DNA of 64,000 nt from Microbacterium salitolerans (GTDB taxonomy: Bacteria; Actinomycetota; Actinomycetes; Actinomycetales; Microbacteriaceae), in the NCBI RefSeq assembly GCF_019720895.1, contig NZ_JAHKSH010000004.1:62001-126000 (forward strand), in the 5' to 3' direction. How positions within the stretch are numbered: the stretch's first letter is position 1; each line of letters opens with the position of its first letter. Positions 49,927 through 58,349 of this stretch are shown here, in pieces. The position numbers and the translations under genes are program-made. The notes below the pieces were generated by a model, which did no database searches, was not told the origin of the DNA, and saw only the letters and a program-made list of their open reading frames with translations.

Positions 49927-49962
49927 CCGAGAGGGGCGGCCCGAATGGGTCGCCCCTCTCGG
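49927..49962. terminator. Bidirectional terminator between the DEAD-box and PHP genes
   Basis: 16-bp stem beginning CCGAGAGGGGCGGCCC with one G-T pair, loop GAAT. It is eight bases past the helicase stop and five before the convergent PHP stop. Confidence 0.88.
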
Positions 49963-49966
49963 CGTG

Positions 49967-50821
49967 TCAGCCGAGGATCGGGGCAGATCCTGACGCCCCC
50001 GCGATGATGCGATCGACCATCACGGGGGCGGTCGTGTGCTCCCCCAGCCGGTTGGGCTTGCCCGCGCCGTGGTAGTCGCTCGAGCCGGTGACGATGAGAT
50101 CGTGCGCCTCGACGAACGACCGCAGGTGCATGACGCCGGAGCGCACGTTCTCGCGGTGGCCGAGCTCGAAGCCGGCGAGGCCCTCCGCGAGGAGCGCGCG
50201 GATCATGCGGTCCGGCATCATCCCTCGGCCGGCGGGATGTGCGATCACCGCGACGCCCCCGGCCCGGACGATGAGCCGGACGACCTCGAGGGGGTCCGGC
50301 GCGTAGTGGCCGACGTAGTGCCGGCCGGCCGGATTCAGCGGGCCTCGGAAGGCGTCTTCGCGACTCGTCGCGAACCCTCCCGCGACCAGCGCGTCGGCGA
50401 TGTGCGGACGCCCGATCGTCGCATCGTCTGCCCGCTGCGCGATGACGTCGTCCCACGTGAGCGGGTACTCCCGCGCGAGGTTCTCGACGAACTGCTCGGC
50501 TCGGCCGATGCGGTCGTCGCGCACGCGCGCCATGAGCCGCGTCAGCTCCGGGTGCGTCGGATCGAACAGGTAGGCGAGGACGTGCACGCTGAATCCACGG
50601 TGCTTCGAGGAGATCTCGGCGCCCGGCAGCAGCGCGATCCCCTCGCGAAGCGCCGCCTGCGATGCCTCGTCCCACCCGCGCGTCGTGTCGTGGTCCGTGA
50701 GCGCGATCGTCGCGAGTCCTGCGAGGCGCGCCTGGCGGACGACCGTCGCCGGCGTCTCCGTTCCGTCGGAGCGGTCGGAGTGCAGGTGCAGATCGGCGGA
50801 CGCGGAGGACTCGGGGGGCAC
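49967..50821 (-). CDS. PHP-domain phosphoesterase (TrpH/RNase AM-like)
   Basis: 284 residues, cytoplasmic metal-dependent phosphatase. Metal ligands are visible in ADLHLHSDRSDGT, LTDHDTTRG, PGAEISSKH, GVAVIAHPAGRG and TGSSDYHG. The family cleaves 3',5'-nucleoside bisphosphates and 5' ends of short RNA; this activity is inferred. The GTG start is six bases from a TAGGAT -10 box. Monocistronic. Confidence 0.9.
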   Translation of the reverse strand: MPPESSASADLHLHSDRSDGTETPATVVRQARLAGLATIALTDHDTTRGWDEASQAALREGIALLPGAEISSKHRGFSVHVLAYLFDPTHPELTRLMARVRDDRIGRAEQFVENLAREYPLTWDDVIAQRADDATIGRPHIADALVAGGFATSREDAFRGPLNPAGRHYVGHYAPDPLEVVRLIVRAGGVAVIAHPAGRGMMPDRMIRALLAEGLAGFELGHRENVRSGVMHLRSFVEAHDLIVTGSSDYHGAGKPNRLGEHTTAPVMVDRIIAGASGSAPILG

Positions 50822-50827
50822 GTGAGG

Positions 50828-50833
50828 ATCCTA
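50828..50833 (-). promoter_or_regulatory. Leaderless -10 box of the PHP gene
   Basis: TAGGAT, six bases upstream of the GTG at 50821. Confidence 0.5.
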
Positions 50834-50934
50834 TTCGGCACGGCCCCTCCGACGGCTCGTGCGCCAGCCTGAGAGTCGCGTGCGCGTCCTCGTGGACACC
50901 GCAGGAGAATGCGGGTATTCCCAGGGGACGCGGT

Positions 50935-50940
50935 TAGTGT
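50935..50940 (+). promoter_or_regulatory. Leaderless -10 box of the EEP phosphatase gene
   Basis: TAGTGT, six bases upstream of the GTG at 50947. Confidence 0.5.
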
Positions 50941-50946
50941 CGCCCC

Positions 50947-51966
50947 GTGCTGCGCTGGCTGGGAGTCCTGATCACTGTGCTCTTCGCGTGCGCCGCCGCC
51001 GTCATCACGTGGCCGCAGTTCTTCCGGCTCGAGCAGGTGTTCCCCTTCGTGCAGATCGTCGCGCTGCGAGGATCCGTCGTCGCGGTCTTCGCGCTGCTGT
51101 CGGTGCTGTTCCTCCTGTTCGCGGCGTCGCGCCGGATTCGGGGCTTCGCGCTGTCGATGGCCATCGTGAGCGTCCTCGCTGCGATCTGCGGCGGGGTGAC
51201 CCTGGGGCTCCGGGGGTACGGATCCACGGACCTGCCCGAGCGGAACGCCGACAGCGTGCGCGTGATGACCTGGAACACCGCGGGCAGCGCGCCAGGTGCG
51301 GAGTCGATCGCGCAGACGGCCGTCGCGATGGACGCCGACATCGTCGCGCTCCCCGAGACGAACGGCGCGGTCGGCGAGGAGGTCGCCCTCCTCATGCGCG
51401 AGCTCGGACGCCCCATGTGGGTGCACAACGAGTCGTACAACGAGGAGATCGAGCGCGGTCCGCAGGCGTGGCAGACCACGATCCTCATCTCCCCCGATCT
51501 CGGCGACTACTCGGTCATCGACGCGTCGAACGAGGGGACGACGATGCTGCCGACGGCCGTCGCGATGCCCGTCGACGGCGCCGGTCCGATCGTCGTCGCC
51601 GCCCACGCCGTCGCGCCGCAGCTCGAGTACATGGACGCCTGGCGGAGCGACCTGCGCTGGCTCGCCGATCAGTGCGTCGACGGCAACGTCATCCTGGTCG
51701 GCGACTTCAACGCCACCGTCGATCACATGGCCGAGCTGGGCGTGGGCTCGAACGACATGGGATTCTGCCGCGATGCGGCGGCTCAGACCGGAAACGGCGC
51801 GGCGGGCACCTGGCCGACGTCCTTGCCGATGATCCTCGGCTCCCCCATCGACCACGTCCTCGCCTCGTCCGCGTGGAAGCCGAGCGGATCCGTCGTGCTC
51901 ACCAACCTCGACGACACGGGCAGCGACCACCGGCCCCTCGTCGTGCAGCTGGAGCCCGTCGGCTGA
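50947..51966 (+). CDS. Membrane-anchored endonuclease/exonuclease/phosphatase family protein
   Basis: 339 residues. Three N-terminal helices (about 3-22, 33-56, 66-86) place the catalytic domain outside. The EEP fold shows MTWNTAGSA, ALPETNGA (metal Glu), VGDFNATVDH and GSDHRPLVVQL (catalytic His). Likely a surface phosphodiesterase or nuclease; substrate unknown. Start GTG at 50947. Confidence 0.88.
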   Translation: MLRWLGVLITVLFACAAAVITWPQFFRLEQVFPFVQIVALRGSVVAVFALLSVLFLLFAASRRIRGFALSMAIVSVLAAICGGVTLGLRGYGSTDLPERNADSVRVMTWNTAGSAPGAESIAQTAVAMDADIVALPETNGAVGEEVALLMRELGRPMWVHNESYNEEIERGPQAWQTTILISPDLGDYSVIDASNEGTTMLPTAVAMPVDGAGPIVVAAHAVAPQLEYMDAWRSDLRWLADQCVDGNVILVGDFNATVDHMAELGVGSNDMGFCRDAAAQTGNGAAGTWPTSLPMILGSPIDHVLASSAWKPSGSVVLTNLDDTGSDHRPLVVQLEPVG

Positions 51967-52009
51967 TCGGGCGGGTGACGCTCGCGGCCCTCGATGAGAG
52001 ACTGAGAGC

Positions 52010-53431
52010 ATGACTTCGACCCGCGACACCACCGAAAAGGCCCAGGCCGACGACGAGACGCAGACGGATTCGAACACGAACCGCCGCCAGCCGTTCCCGC
52101 AGGGCTTCCTGGACACGATCTCGACGGGTTGGGCCGATCGCCCCGACACCCTGCCCGCTCCGAGGGCGCAGGCCCCCTTCGCGGCAAAGCGCCGCGCGAA
52201 GCTGAGCGCCGCGTTCCCCGGCCAGCGACTCGTGATCCCCGCGGGGTCTTTCAAGCAGCGCAGCAACGACACCGACTACCCGTTCCGCGCCCACTCGGCC
52301 TTCGCTCACCTCACCGGCTGGGGCGCGGACGCCGTCGCCGACTCGGTGCTCGTGTTCGACCCGACGGACGACGGCCACGACGTGTCGCTCTTCGTCCGCG
52401 ATCGCGCGACGCGCGAGGCCGAGGAATTCTACCGCGACGCGACGATCGGCGAGTTCTGGGTCGGTCCGCGCCCCTCGCTCGCGGCTGTCTCGACCGACCT
52501 CGGCCTGCGCACCGACCACCTCGAGAACTTCGCGTCGGGCGACGAGGACCTCGTGGTCGGCGTGCACGAGGCTCTCACGCGCGCCGTCTCGGAGCTGCGC
52601 CTCGAGAAGGACGAGTACGAGGTCGGTCAGATGCAGCTCGCGGTAGACACCACGGCGAAGGGCTTCGACGACATCGTGCGCGACCTCCCGCGCATCATCG
52701 ACCACCCTCGCGGGGAGCGCGTCGTCGAAGGCGTGTTCCACCTGCGCGCCCGCAGCGACGGCAACTGGGAGGGCTACGACACGATCGCAGCGTCCGGCCC
52801 CCACGCCTGCTACCTGCACTGGACGCGCAACGACGGCGCCGTGCTGCCGGGCGACCTCATCCTCATCGACGCCGGCGTCGAGCTGGACAGCCTCTACACC
52901 GCCGACATCACCCGCACCCTGCCCGTGAGCGGCACGTTCACCCCGATCCAGCGCAAGATCTACGAGACGGTGCGCGAGGCGGCCGACGCCGCGTTCGCGG
53001 CCGCGCGGCCCGGCATGAAGTTCCTCGACCTCCACAACACCGCGATGCGGGTCATCGCGGAGCGCACGGCCGAGTGGGGGCTCCTCCCCGTCACCGCAGA
53101 GGAGGCGCTCGACGCCGACAAGGGCGGCCACCAGCGGCGCTACATGGTGCACGGTACGAGCCATCACCTCGGTCTCGACGTGCACGACTGCGCGCAGGCG
53201 CGTCGCGAGATGTACTACGAGGGCGAGGTGACGCCCGGAATGGTCTTCACGATCGAGCCCGGCCTGTACTTCCAGATCGATGACGAGACCGTGCCGCAAG
53301 AGTATCGCGGCATCGGCGTCCGCATCGAAGACGACATCCTCATGACCGAGGACGGTCCGGTCAACCTCTCGGCGAACATCCCGCGCACGGCCGACGAGGT
53401 CGAGGCGTGGATCGCTCAGTCGCGCGGCTGA
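52010..53431 (+). CDS. pepP: Xaa-Pro aminopeptidase P family
   Basis: 473 residues. Removes N-terminal residues ahead of proline. An N-terminal creatinase-like domain (YPFRAHSAFAHLTGW) precedes the pita-bread fold with metal ligands in LILIDAGVELDSLYTADITR (two Asp), HGTSHHLGLDVHD (His), FTIEPGLYF (Glu) and GIGVRIEDDI (Glu). The ATG has only a weak -10 (GAGACT) six bases upstream. Its 3' end overlaps the convergent stress-protein gene by 16 bp. Confidence 0.95.
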   Translation: MTSTRDTTEKAQADDETQTDSNTNRRQPFPQGFLDTISTGWADRPDTLPAPRAQAPFAAKRRAKLSAAFPGQRLVIPAGSFKQRSNDTDYPFRAHSAFAHLTGWGADAVADSVLVFDPTDDGHDVSLFVRDRATREAEEFYRDATIGEFWVGPRPSLAAVSTDLGLRTDHLENFASGDEDLVVGVHEALTRAVSELRLEKDEYEVGQMQLAVDTTAKGFDDIVRDLPRIIDHPRGERVVEGVFHLRARSDGNWEGYDTIAASGPHACYLHWTRNDGAVLPGDLILIDAGVELDSLYTADITRTLPVSGTFTPIQRKIYETVREAADAAFAAARPGMKFLDLHNTAMRVIAERTAEWGLLPVTAEEALDADKGGHQRRYMVHGTSHHLGLDVHDCAQARREMYYEGEVTPGMVFTIEPGLYFQIDDETVPQEYRGIGVRIEDDILMTEDGPVNLSANIPRTADEVEAWIAQSRG

Positions 53432-54108
53432 TCACCTGACTCGGGCCCGGCGGATCCTTCGGGATGCGCCGGGCCGTCCGCGTTCTCACGCGGCTCCTCG
53501 CCTGCGGCGGGCGCCTCGGGCGGGATGGCGGCATCGGCGGGCGCGGACGCCGCAGCGGCAGGAGCCGACGACTTCTGGTCGGCGATGCGCACACCGTAGC
53601 GCGGCGGCTCGTTCGACGGCGGCTGCACCACGGTCGTCCGCGGCTTCGTCGTGCCGAGCACACGGCGCGCTTCTGTGACGTGCGCCGAGGCGACGGCGAC
53701 CTCGTAGTGGTCGGCGGCGACCGTCATGACGCTCGCGTAGTCGCGGCGACGTCGCACGACGGTGTAGCTGAGGATGCGGAAGAGCATGCCGAGCCCGACG
53801 CCGATCAGGAGAACGCCTCCGAGCATCGCCATGTCGATCTGCGGGACCCAGATGACCGTGAACGCCGCGAAGAGCAGGCCGAGCATGACGCCGTTGAGCG
53901 CCCCCTGCCAGGCGGCCTGCGCCCAGCCGAGCTTGCCCGTCACCTTCTCGACCGACCGCAGCGCGCTGCCGACGATCGCGATGTCCCGCGCCGGCACGTT
54001 CTCGGCGATCAGCTGGGACACCGCCTTCTGCGCGCCCTCGTACTTCGCGTAGGTCGCGACGGTCTCCCCCACCTCGGGGGTTCGGGCGGCGGCGTTGATC
54101 ATGCTCAT
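53416..54108 (-). CDS. General stress protein-like membrane protein
   Basis: 230 residues. Residues 15-85 resemble the general-stress-protein 17M domain (VATYAKYEGAQKAVSQLIAE, then VPARDIAIVGS). Two helices follow (about 70-95 and 100-120), then a basic turn and a long P/A/E-rich tail that looks disordered. Function unknown; associated with the membrane. Start ATG 54108, six bases from GACAAT, a weak -10. Confidence 0.78.
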   Translation of the reverse strand: MSMINAAARTPEVGETVATYAKYEGAQKAVSQLIAENVPARDIAIVGSALRSVEKVTGKLGWAQAAWQGALNGVMLGLLFAAFTVIWVPQIDMAMLGGVLLIGVGLGMLFRILSYTVVRRRRDYASVMTVAADHYEVAVASAHVTEARRVLGTTKPRTTVVQPPSNEPPRYGVRIADQKSSAPAAAASAPADAAIPPEAPAAGEEPRENADGPAHPEGSAGPESGDQPRD

Positions 54109-54212
54109 GACCCGATTGTCCCACGCACCGCACGTGCGGGCCGATGCGCCGGCTATGCGCGGTCTGTGAGAGTCGATCCTCTCGCGACGACCGGGCATCG
54201 GCTCGTCCCGAC

Positions 54213-54218
54213 TACGCT
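54213..54218 (+). promoter_or_regulatory. Leaderless -10 box of the MgtE-N/CBS gene
   Basis: TACGCT, six bases upstream of the GTG at 54225; it supports that start over the open frame from 54144. Confidence 0.5.
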
Positions 54219-54224
54219 GGGGGC

Positions 54225-55508
54225 GTGAGCACACAGAGGGTCTTCGTCGGTCGCCTGGCCGGTTGTCCCGTGTTCGATCCGGCGGGTGATCGACTCGGGA
54301 AGGTGCGCGATGTGGTCGTCGTGTACCGAAGTTCCGGCGCGCCCCGCGTGATCGGCCTCGTGCTCGAGATCCCGGGGCGCCGCCAGGTGTTCGTGTCGAT
54401 CGGCCGGGTGACGTCGATCGCGCAGGGCCAGATCATCACGACCGGCCTCATCAACGTGCGCCGTTTCCAGCCCCGCGCCGACGAGCGCCGGATCATGGCC
54501 GAGATCATCGGCCGCCGCGTGGACCTCACGGACGGCGACGGATCCGCGACAATCGAAGATGTCGGCATCGAGCCGAACCGCATCGGGGAGTGGGCGATCA
54601 GCCAGCTCTTCCTGCGCCGGCCGCGCACGAGCGCGTCGCCCTTCTCGAAGGGTCCGACGACATTCGCGAGCTGGTCGCAGGTTCAGGAGCGGAAGAAGCC
54701 GGGAGAGGCGCACTCGGCCGAGCAGCTCGCGCAGAGCTTCGCGGAGCTGCGCCCCGCCGACCTGGCCAACACACTGCTCGACCTGCCGACGGGCCGCATG
54801 ATCGAGGTGGTCGCCGAGCTGAACGACGAGCGCCTCGCCGACGCGCTCGAGGAGATGCCGGAGGAGCGGCAGGTGCAGATCCTGGAGGCCATCGGCGACG
54901 AACGCGCCGCCGATGTGCTCGACGAGATGGATCCCGATGACGCCGCCGACGTCCTGGCGGAGCTCGGCGACGAGCGCAGCGAGGAGCTGCTCCAGCTGAT
55001 GGAGCCCGATGAGGCCGACGATGTGCGCCTCATCCTCCGCTACGGGCCGGACACGGCCGGTGGGCTCATGACGACCGAGCCGATCATCCTCCCCGCGGAC
55101 GCGACGATCGCCGAAGCGCTCGCACTGATCCGTCGCCATGAGCTGCACCCGGCGCTCGCCGCGAGCGTCTTCGTGACGCTCCCGCCGTACGAGACGCCCA
55201 CCGGACGCTACCTCGGGGCCGTGCACTTCCAGCGCATGCTGCGCTATCCCCCGCACGAGCGCATCGGCGCGATCCTCGACGATTCCGTCGAGCCCGTGCA
55301 GGCGACGGCGCCCGCGGCCGAGGTCGCACGCCGGCTCGCGAGCTACGACCTCGTCTCCATGCCCGTCGTCGACAAGGCGCACCGCCTGCTCGGCGCCGTC
55401 ACGGTCGACGACATGCTCGACTTCCTGCTCCCGGACGACTGGCGCTCGCACGATGAGGACGACCCGATTCCGCTCATGACCGGATCCATCCCGACGGTGG
55501 CACGCTGA
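54225..55508 (+). CDS. Soluble MgtE N-domain and CBS protein with PRC-barrels
   Basis: 427 residues with no membrane helices. Two PRC-barrel-like units (about 1-150: FVGRLAGCPVFDPAGDRLG and GRRVDLTDGDG) precede an MgtE intracellular N-domain (about 165-285, repeated D-E-x-x-D/E-x-L acidic helices) and a CBS pair (about 285-425). It looks like the magnesium-sensing half of an MgtE channel without the transport part. Starts at GTG 54225. Head of an operon with DUF1003 and mrp (TGATG overlap). Same gene order occurs in mycobacteria (Rv1232c-Rv1229c). Confidence 0.86.
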   Translation: MSTQRVFVGRLAGCPVFDPAGDRLGKVRDVVVVYRSSGAPRVIGLVLEIPGRRQVFVSIGRVTSIAQGQIITTGLINVRRFQPRADERRIMAEIIGRRVDLTDGDGSATIEDVGIEPNRIGEWAISQLFLRRPRTSASPFSKGPTTFASWSQVQERKKPGEAHSAEQLAQSFAELRPADLANTLLDLPTGRMIEVVAELNDERLADALEEMPEERQVQILEAIGDERAADVLDEMDPDDAADVLAELGDERSEELLQLMEPDEADDVRLILRYGPDTAGGLMTTEPIILPADATIAEALALIRRHELHPALAASVFVTLPPYETPTGRYLGAVHFQRMLRYPPHERIGAILDDSVEPVQATAPAAEVARRLASYDLVSMPVVDKAHRLLGAVTVDDMLDFLLPDDWRSHDEDDPIPLMTGSIPTVAR

Positions 55509-56032
55509 TGGCGCGCGCACACAACCGCGGCTTCACGCGTGGCCGGCGACCGAGCCTCGGCGAGGAGACCCCCACCGCGAGCGATCGATTCGGACAGGCG
55601 ACCGAGTGGATCGCGCGCGCGATGGGAACACCGTGGTTCCTCGTGATCCTCACGCTGTTCTGCGTCGCGTGGATGGCCTGGAACACACTGGCCCCGCAGC
55701 AGTGGCGCTTCGACTCGGCCGCGATCGGCTTCACGGCCCTCACGCTCATCCTGTCGCTGCAGGCGTCCTACGCGGCGCCGCTCATCCTGCTCGCGCAGAA
55801 TCGCCAGGACGACCGCGACCGCGTCTCGCTCGAACAGGACCGCCAGCGCGCGGAGCGCAATCTCGCCGACACCGAGTACCTCGCCCGCGAGATCGTCGCC
55901 CTGCGCCTCACGCTCGAGGATCTCGAGAAGCGCACCCTGAGCCGCGACATGCTCCGCGAAGAGCTCACCCGCGCGCTGCACGAGCTCGACGAGCAGGACG
56001 CCGACGACACGACACCTTCGGAGAACCGCTGA
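55508..56032 (+). CDS. DUF1003 family membrane protein
   Basis: 174 residues. Two helices (about 46-66 and 75-98) are followed by a long charged coiled-coil-like tail (QNRQDDRDRVSLEQDRQRAE to about 165). The FLVILTLFCVAWMAWN and ALTLILSLQASYAAPLIL segments are DUF1003 hallmarks. The function is unknown. Its ATG overlaps the preceding stop (TGATG). Confidence 0.92.
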   Translation: MARAHNRGFTRGRRPSLGEETPTASDRFGQATEWIARAMGTPWFLVILTLFCVAWMAWNTLAPQQWRFDSAAIGFTALTLILSLQASYAAPLILLAQNRQDDRDRVSLEQDRQRAERNLADTEYLAREIVALRLTLEDLEKRTLSRDMLREELTRALHELDEQDADDTTPSENR

Positions 56033-56033
56033 G

Positions 56034-57179
56034 ATGACATCCGCTCCCCTGGCCGACCGCGTGCGCGAGGCCGTGGGCCGCGTGACAGACCCCGAGCTGC
56101 GCCGGCCCCTCGCCGAGCTCGACATGGTGAAGGGCGTCACCGCCGACGGCGACGAGGTGCGCGTCGAGATCGTCCTGACGATCGCGGGCTGCCCCGCCGC
56201 GCAGCGCATCGAGCGCGACGTGCGCGAGGCGGCGGAGTCGGTCGCCGGCGCGGGACGCGCGGCGATCGCCGTCGGCGTCATGACGCCCGCCGAGCGTCAG
56301 GCGCTGACGGAGAAGCTGCGCGGCCCGAAGAAGCGCAACCCGTTCGGCGAGGGAACCCTCACGCGCGTCATCGCCGTCACGAGCGGCAAGGGCGGCGTCG
56401 GAAAGTCGACCGTCACGGCGAACCTCGCGGTCGCACTCGCGCAGCGAGGGCTCTCTGTGGGGCTCATCGACGCCGATGTGCACGGCTTCTCGATTCCGCA
56501 GCTGCTGGGGCTCGTCCAGGGCGGCGAGGCCCCGTCTCCGACGCAGGTGGGCGAGCTCATCCTCCCGCCCGTCGCGCACGACGTGAAGGCGATCTCGATC
56601 GGCATGTTCCTCCGGCAGTCCGATGGATCCGCGCCCGGCGCCGTCATGTGGCGCGGGCCGATGCTGCACCGCACGCTCGAGCAGTTCCTCACGGATGTGT
56701 TCTTCGGCGACCTCGACGTGCTGCTGCTCGACATGCCGCCGGGCACGGGCGACATCGCGATCTCGGCGGGGCATCTGCTCCCGGGTGCGGAGGTTCTGGT
56801 CGTCACGACGCCGCAGCGCGCCGCAAGCGACGTCGCCATCCGCTCGGGTCTCGTGGCCAGACAGGTCGGTCAGCGCGTCATCGGCGTCGTCGAGAACATG
56901 GCGGCCATGCCGATGCCCGACGGCACGACGCTCGAGTTGTTCGGCTCCGGCGGCGGCGAGGAGGTCTCCCGCGCGCTCACGAACGACGAGCAGGACGTGC
57001 CGGTGCTCGCGTCGGTCCCCCTGAGTCCGGCTCTGCGGACCGCAGGCGACGATGGGACCCCGATCGTCGTCGCGCACCCGGAGGATCCGAGCGCCCGCGC
57101 GATCGACGAGCTGGCGGGTCGGATCGCCGAGCGCGGCCGGAGCCTCGCCGGCCGCAGGCTGCCGGTCTCGACGGGCTGA
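56034..57179 (+). CDS. mrp: Mrp/ApbC-family P-loop ATPase
   Basis: 381 residues. An N-terminal MIP18/DUF59-like domain (about 8-85) precedes a deviant Walker A GKGGVGKS (118-125) and DMPPGTGDIAIS. Mrp/ApbC proteins carry Fe-S clusters to apoproteins. The CxxC that bridges the cluster in ApbC, expected after VVENM, is absent: the stretch reads MAAMPMPDGTTLELFG. Either the actinobacterial form binds clusters differently or this is not a cluster carrier. Third gene of the operon; ATG two bases past the DUF1003 stop. Confidence 0.93.
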   Translation: MTSAPLADRVREAVGRVTDPELRRPLAELDMVKGVTADGDEVRVEIVLTIAGCPAAQRIERDVREAAESVAGAGRAAIAVGVMTPAERQALTEKLRGPKKRNPFGEGTLTRVIAVTSGKGGVGKSTVTANLAVALAQRGLSVGLIDADVHGFSIPQLLGLVQGGEAPSPTQVGELILPPVAHDVKAISIGMFLRQSDGSAPGAVMWRGPMLHRTLEQFLTDVFFGDLDVLLLDMPPGTGDIAISAGHLLPGAEVLVVTTPQRAASDVAIRSGLVARQVGQRVIGVVENMAAMPMPDGTTLELFGSGGGEEVSRALTNDEQDVPVLASVPLSPALRTAGDDGTPIVVAHPEDPSARAIDELAGRIAERGRSLAGRRLPVSTG

Positions 57180-57186
57180 GCCGAGA

Positions 57187-57564
57187 TCAGGTCGCTTCGT
57201 CGTCGAACGGCGGCGGCTCTTCTGCGGAGAACGTGCGGGCGACGAGCGGCGACGTCCGCGGAGGCTGGACAGCCCTGGCGGCGGCAGGTGCGGCCGCGGC
57301 GGGCTCGTCGTCGTCGAGCAGCGCCTCGCGGATGATGCGTCGAGGGTCGTACTGGCGCGGGTCGAGCTTCTGCCAGTCGACGTCGGCCATCTCGTCGCCC
57401 ATCTCGTCCTGCACGCGCGTGCGCGCGCCCTGGATGTACGACTTGATCTGCCTGGTGGTGCGGCCCAGCCACTGCGCGGCCTGAGGAAGACGTTCCGGCC
57501 CGATGAGGATCGCGGCGATCACGCCGATGATGACGATCTTCTCGATCGCGAACCCACTGAACAT
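57187..57564 (-). CDS. tatB: TatB/TatA-like twin-arginine translocase subunit
   Basis: 125 residues. An N-terminal helix (IEKIVIIGVIAAILIGPERLP) and the following amphipathic helix (QAAQWLGRTTRQIKSYIQG) are the Tat hallmark with the conserved I-G-P-E-R-L-P. The acidic C-terminal tail fits TatB. TatA and TatC are not in the window. The ATG is seven bases from a TAACCT -10 box. Convergent with mrp. Confidence 0.9.
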   Translation of the reverse strand: MFSGFAIEKIVIIGVIAAILIGPERLPQAAQWLGRTTRQIKSYIQGARTRVQDEMGDEMADVDWQKLDPRQYDPRRIIREALLDDDEPAAAAPAAARAVQPPRTSPLVARTFSAEEPPPFDDEAT

Positions 57565-57571
57565 GACTCTC

Positions 57572-57577
57572 AGGTTA
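57572..57577 (-). promoter_or_regulatory. Leaderless -10 box of tatB
   Basis: TAACCT, seven bases upstream of the ATG at 57564. Confidence 0.5.
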
Positions 57578-57639
57578 GTGCCGCGAGGCGGCTGCTCGTG
57601 ACACGTCCCGCCCTGTGCGGGCGGTCAGGCATCACGGCA

Positions 57640-57645
57640 TAAGGT
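57640..57645 (+). promoter_or_regulatory. Leaderless -10 box of the O-methyltransferase gene
   Basis: TAAGGT, seven bases upstream of the ATG at 57653, which favours it over the GTG at 57644. Confidence 0.5.
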
Positions 57646-57652
57646 GGAGCGC

Positions 57653-58285
57653 ATGAGTGAGAGCGCCGTGGCACGTTTCGTTCGTGAGGCGACCATCGAA
57701 CCCGATCACATCGTTCGCGCCCGCCAGCACGCTCTCGAACTCGGTGCTGCTCCGCTGAGCCCCGTCGTCGGCGCGCAGTGCGCGGTGATCGCCGCCGCGG
57801 CCGGCGCGCGATCCATGATCGAGATCGGCACGGGCGCGGGTGTCTCCGGACTGTGGCTGCTGCACGGCGCGCCGGATGCCGTGCTCACGACGATCGACAA
57901 GGAGCCCGAGCACCTCGCGGCCGCCCGCTCGGCGTTCGCGGCCGCCCGCGTCCCGTCCTCCCGCGTGCGATACATCACAGGGCGCGCGGCCGACGTGCTC
58001 CCCCGCATGAATGAACAGGCATACGACATCGTCATGATCGACGCCGACCTCGCCGGTGTCATCGACTACGTCGCGCACGGACTGCGCCTCGCGCGCCCCG
58101 GCGGCGTCGTGCTCGTGCCCCGCGTCCTCCACGGGGGCAAGGTGGCGGATCCGGTCGCGCGCGACGAGATCACGGCCGATTTCCGCGGGCTCATCACCGA
58201 GACGCTCGGATCCTCCGCCGTCGTGTCGTCGCTGTCGACAGCTGGCGAGGGCCTCCTGCAGATCACCACGGCGAAGACAAGCTGA
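57653..58285 (+). CDS. SAM-dependent O-methyltransferase
   Basis: 210 residues, cytoplasmic. The Rossmann fold of the catechol O-methyltransferase-like family: MIEIGTGAGVSGLWLL (SAM loop), TTIDKEPEHLAAAR (Asp for SAM ribose), YDIVMIDADLAGVIDYV (catalytic/metal Asp) and a VLVPRVLHGGKV strand. Matches the Rv1220c-type gene that sits beside tatB in mycobacteria. Substrate unknown. Confidence 0.88.
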   Translation: MSESAVARFVREATIEPDHIVRARQHALELGAAPLSPVVGAQCAVIAAAAGARSMIEIGTGAGVSGLWLLHGAPDAVLTTIDKEPEHLAAARSAFAAARVPSSRVRYITGRAADVLPRMNEQAYDIVMIDADLAGVIDYVAHGLRLARPGGVVLVPRVLHGGKVADPVARDEITADFRGLITETLGSSAVVSSLSTAGEGLLQITTAKTS

Positions 58286-58300
58286 CCTCTCCATATGCGA

Positions 58301-58335
58301 CGACGGGCCGGATCCCTCAGGATTCCGGCCCGTCG
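58301..58335. terminator. Bidirectional terminator between the methyltransferase and DUF3117 genes
   Basis: 12-bp stem CGACGGGCCGGA/TCCGGCCCGTCG, loop of eleven bases, 15 bp past the methyltransferase stop and 14 bp past the convergent DUF3117 stop. Confidence 0.82.
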
Positions 58336-58349
58336 ATCTGCGAATCAGC

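Noticed and set aside
48063-50675. 870-codon open frame on the minus strand across the DEAD-box helicase and PHP gene
   Set aside because: Arginine-rich shadow frame opposite or out of phase with genes of clear family.
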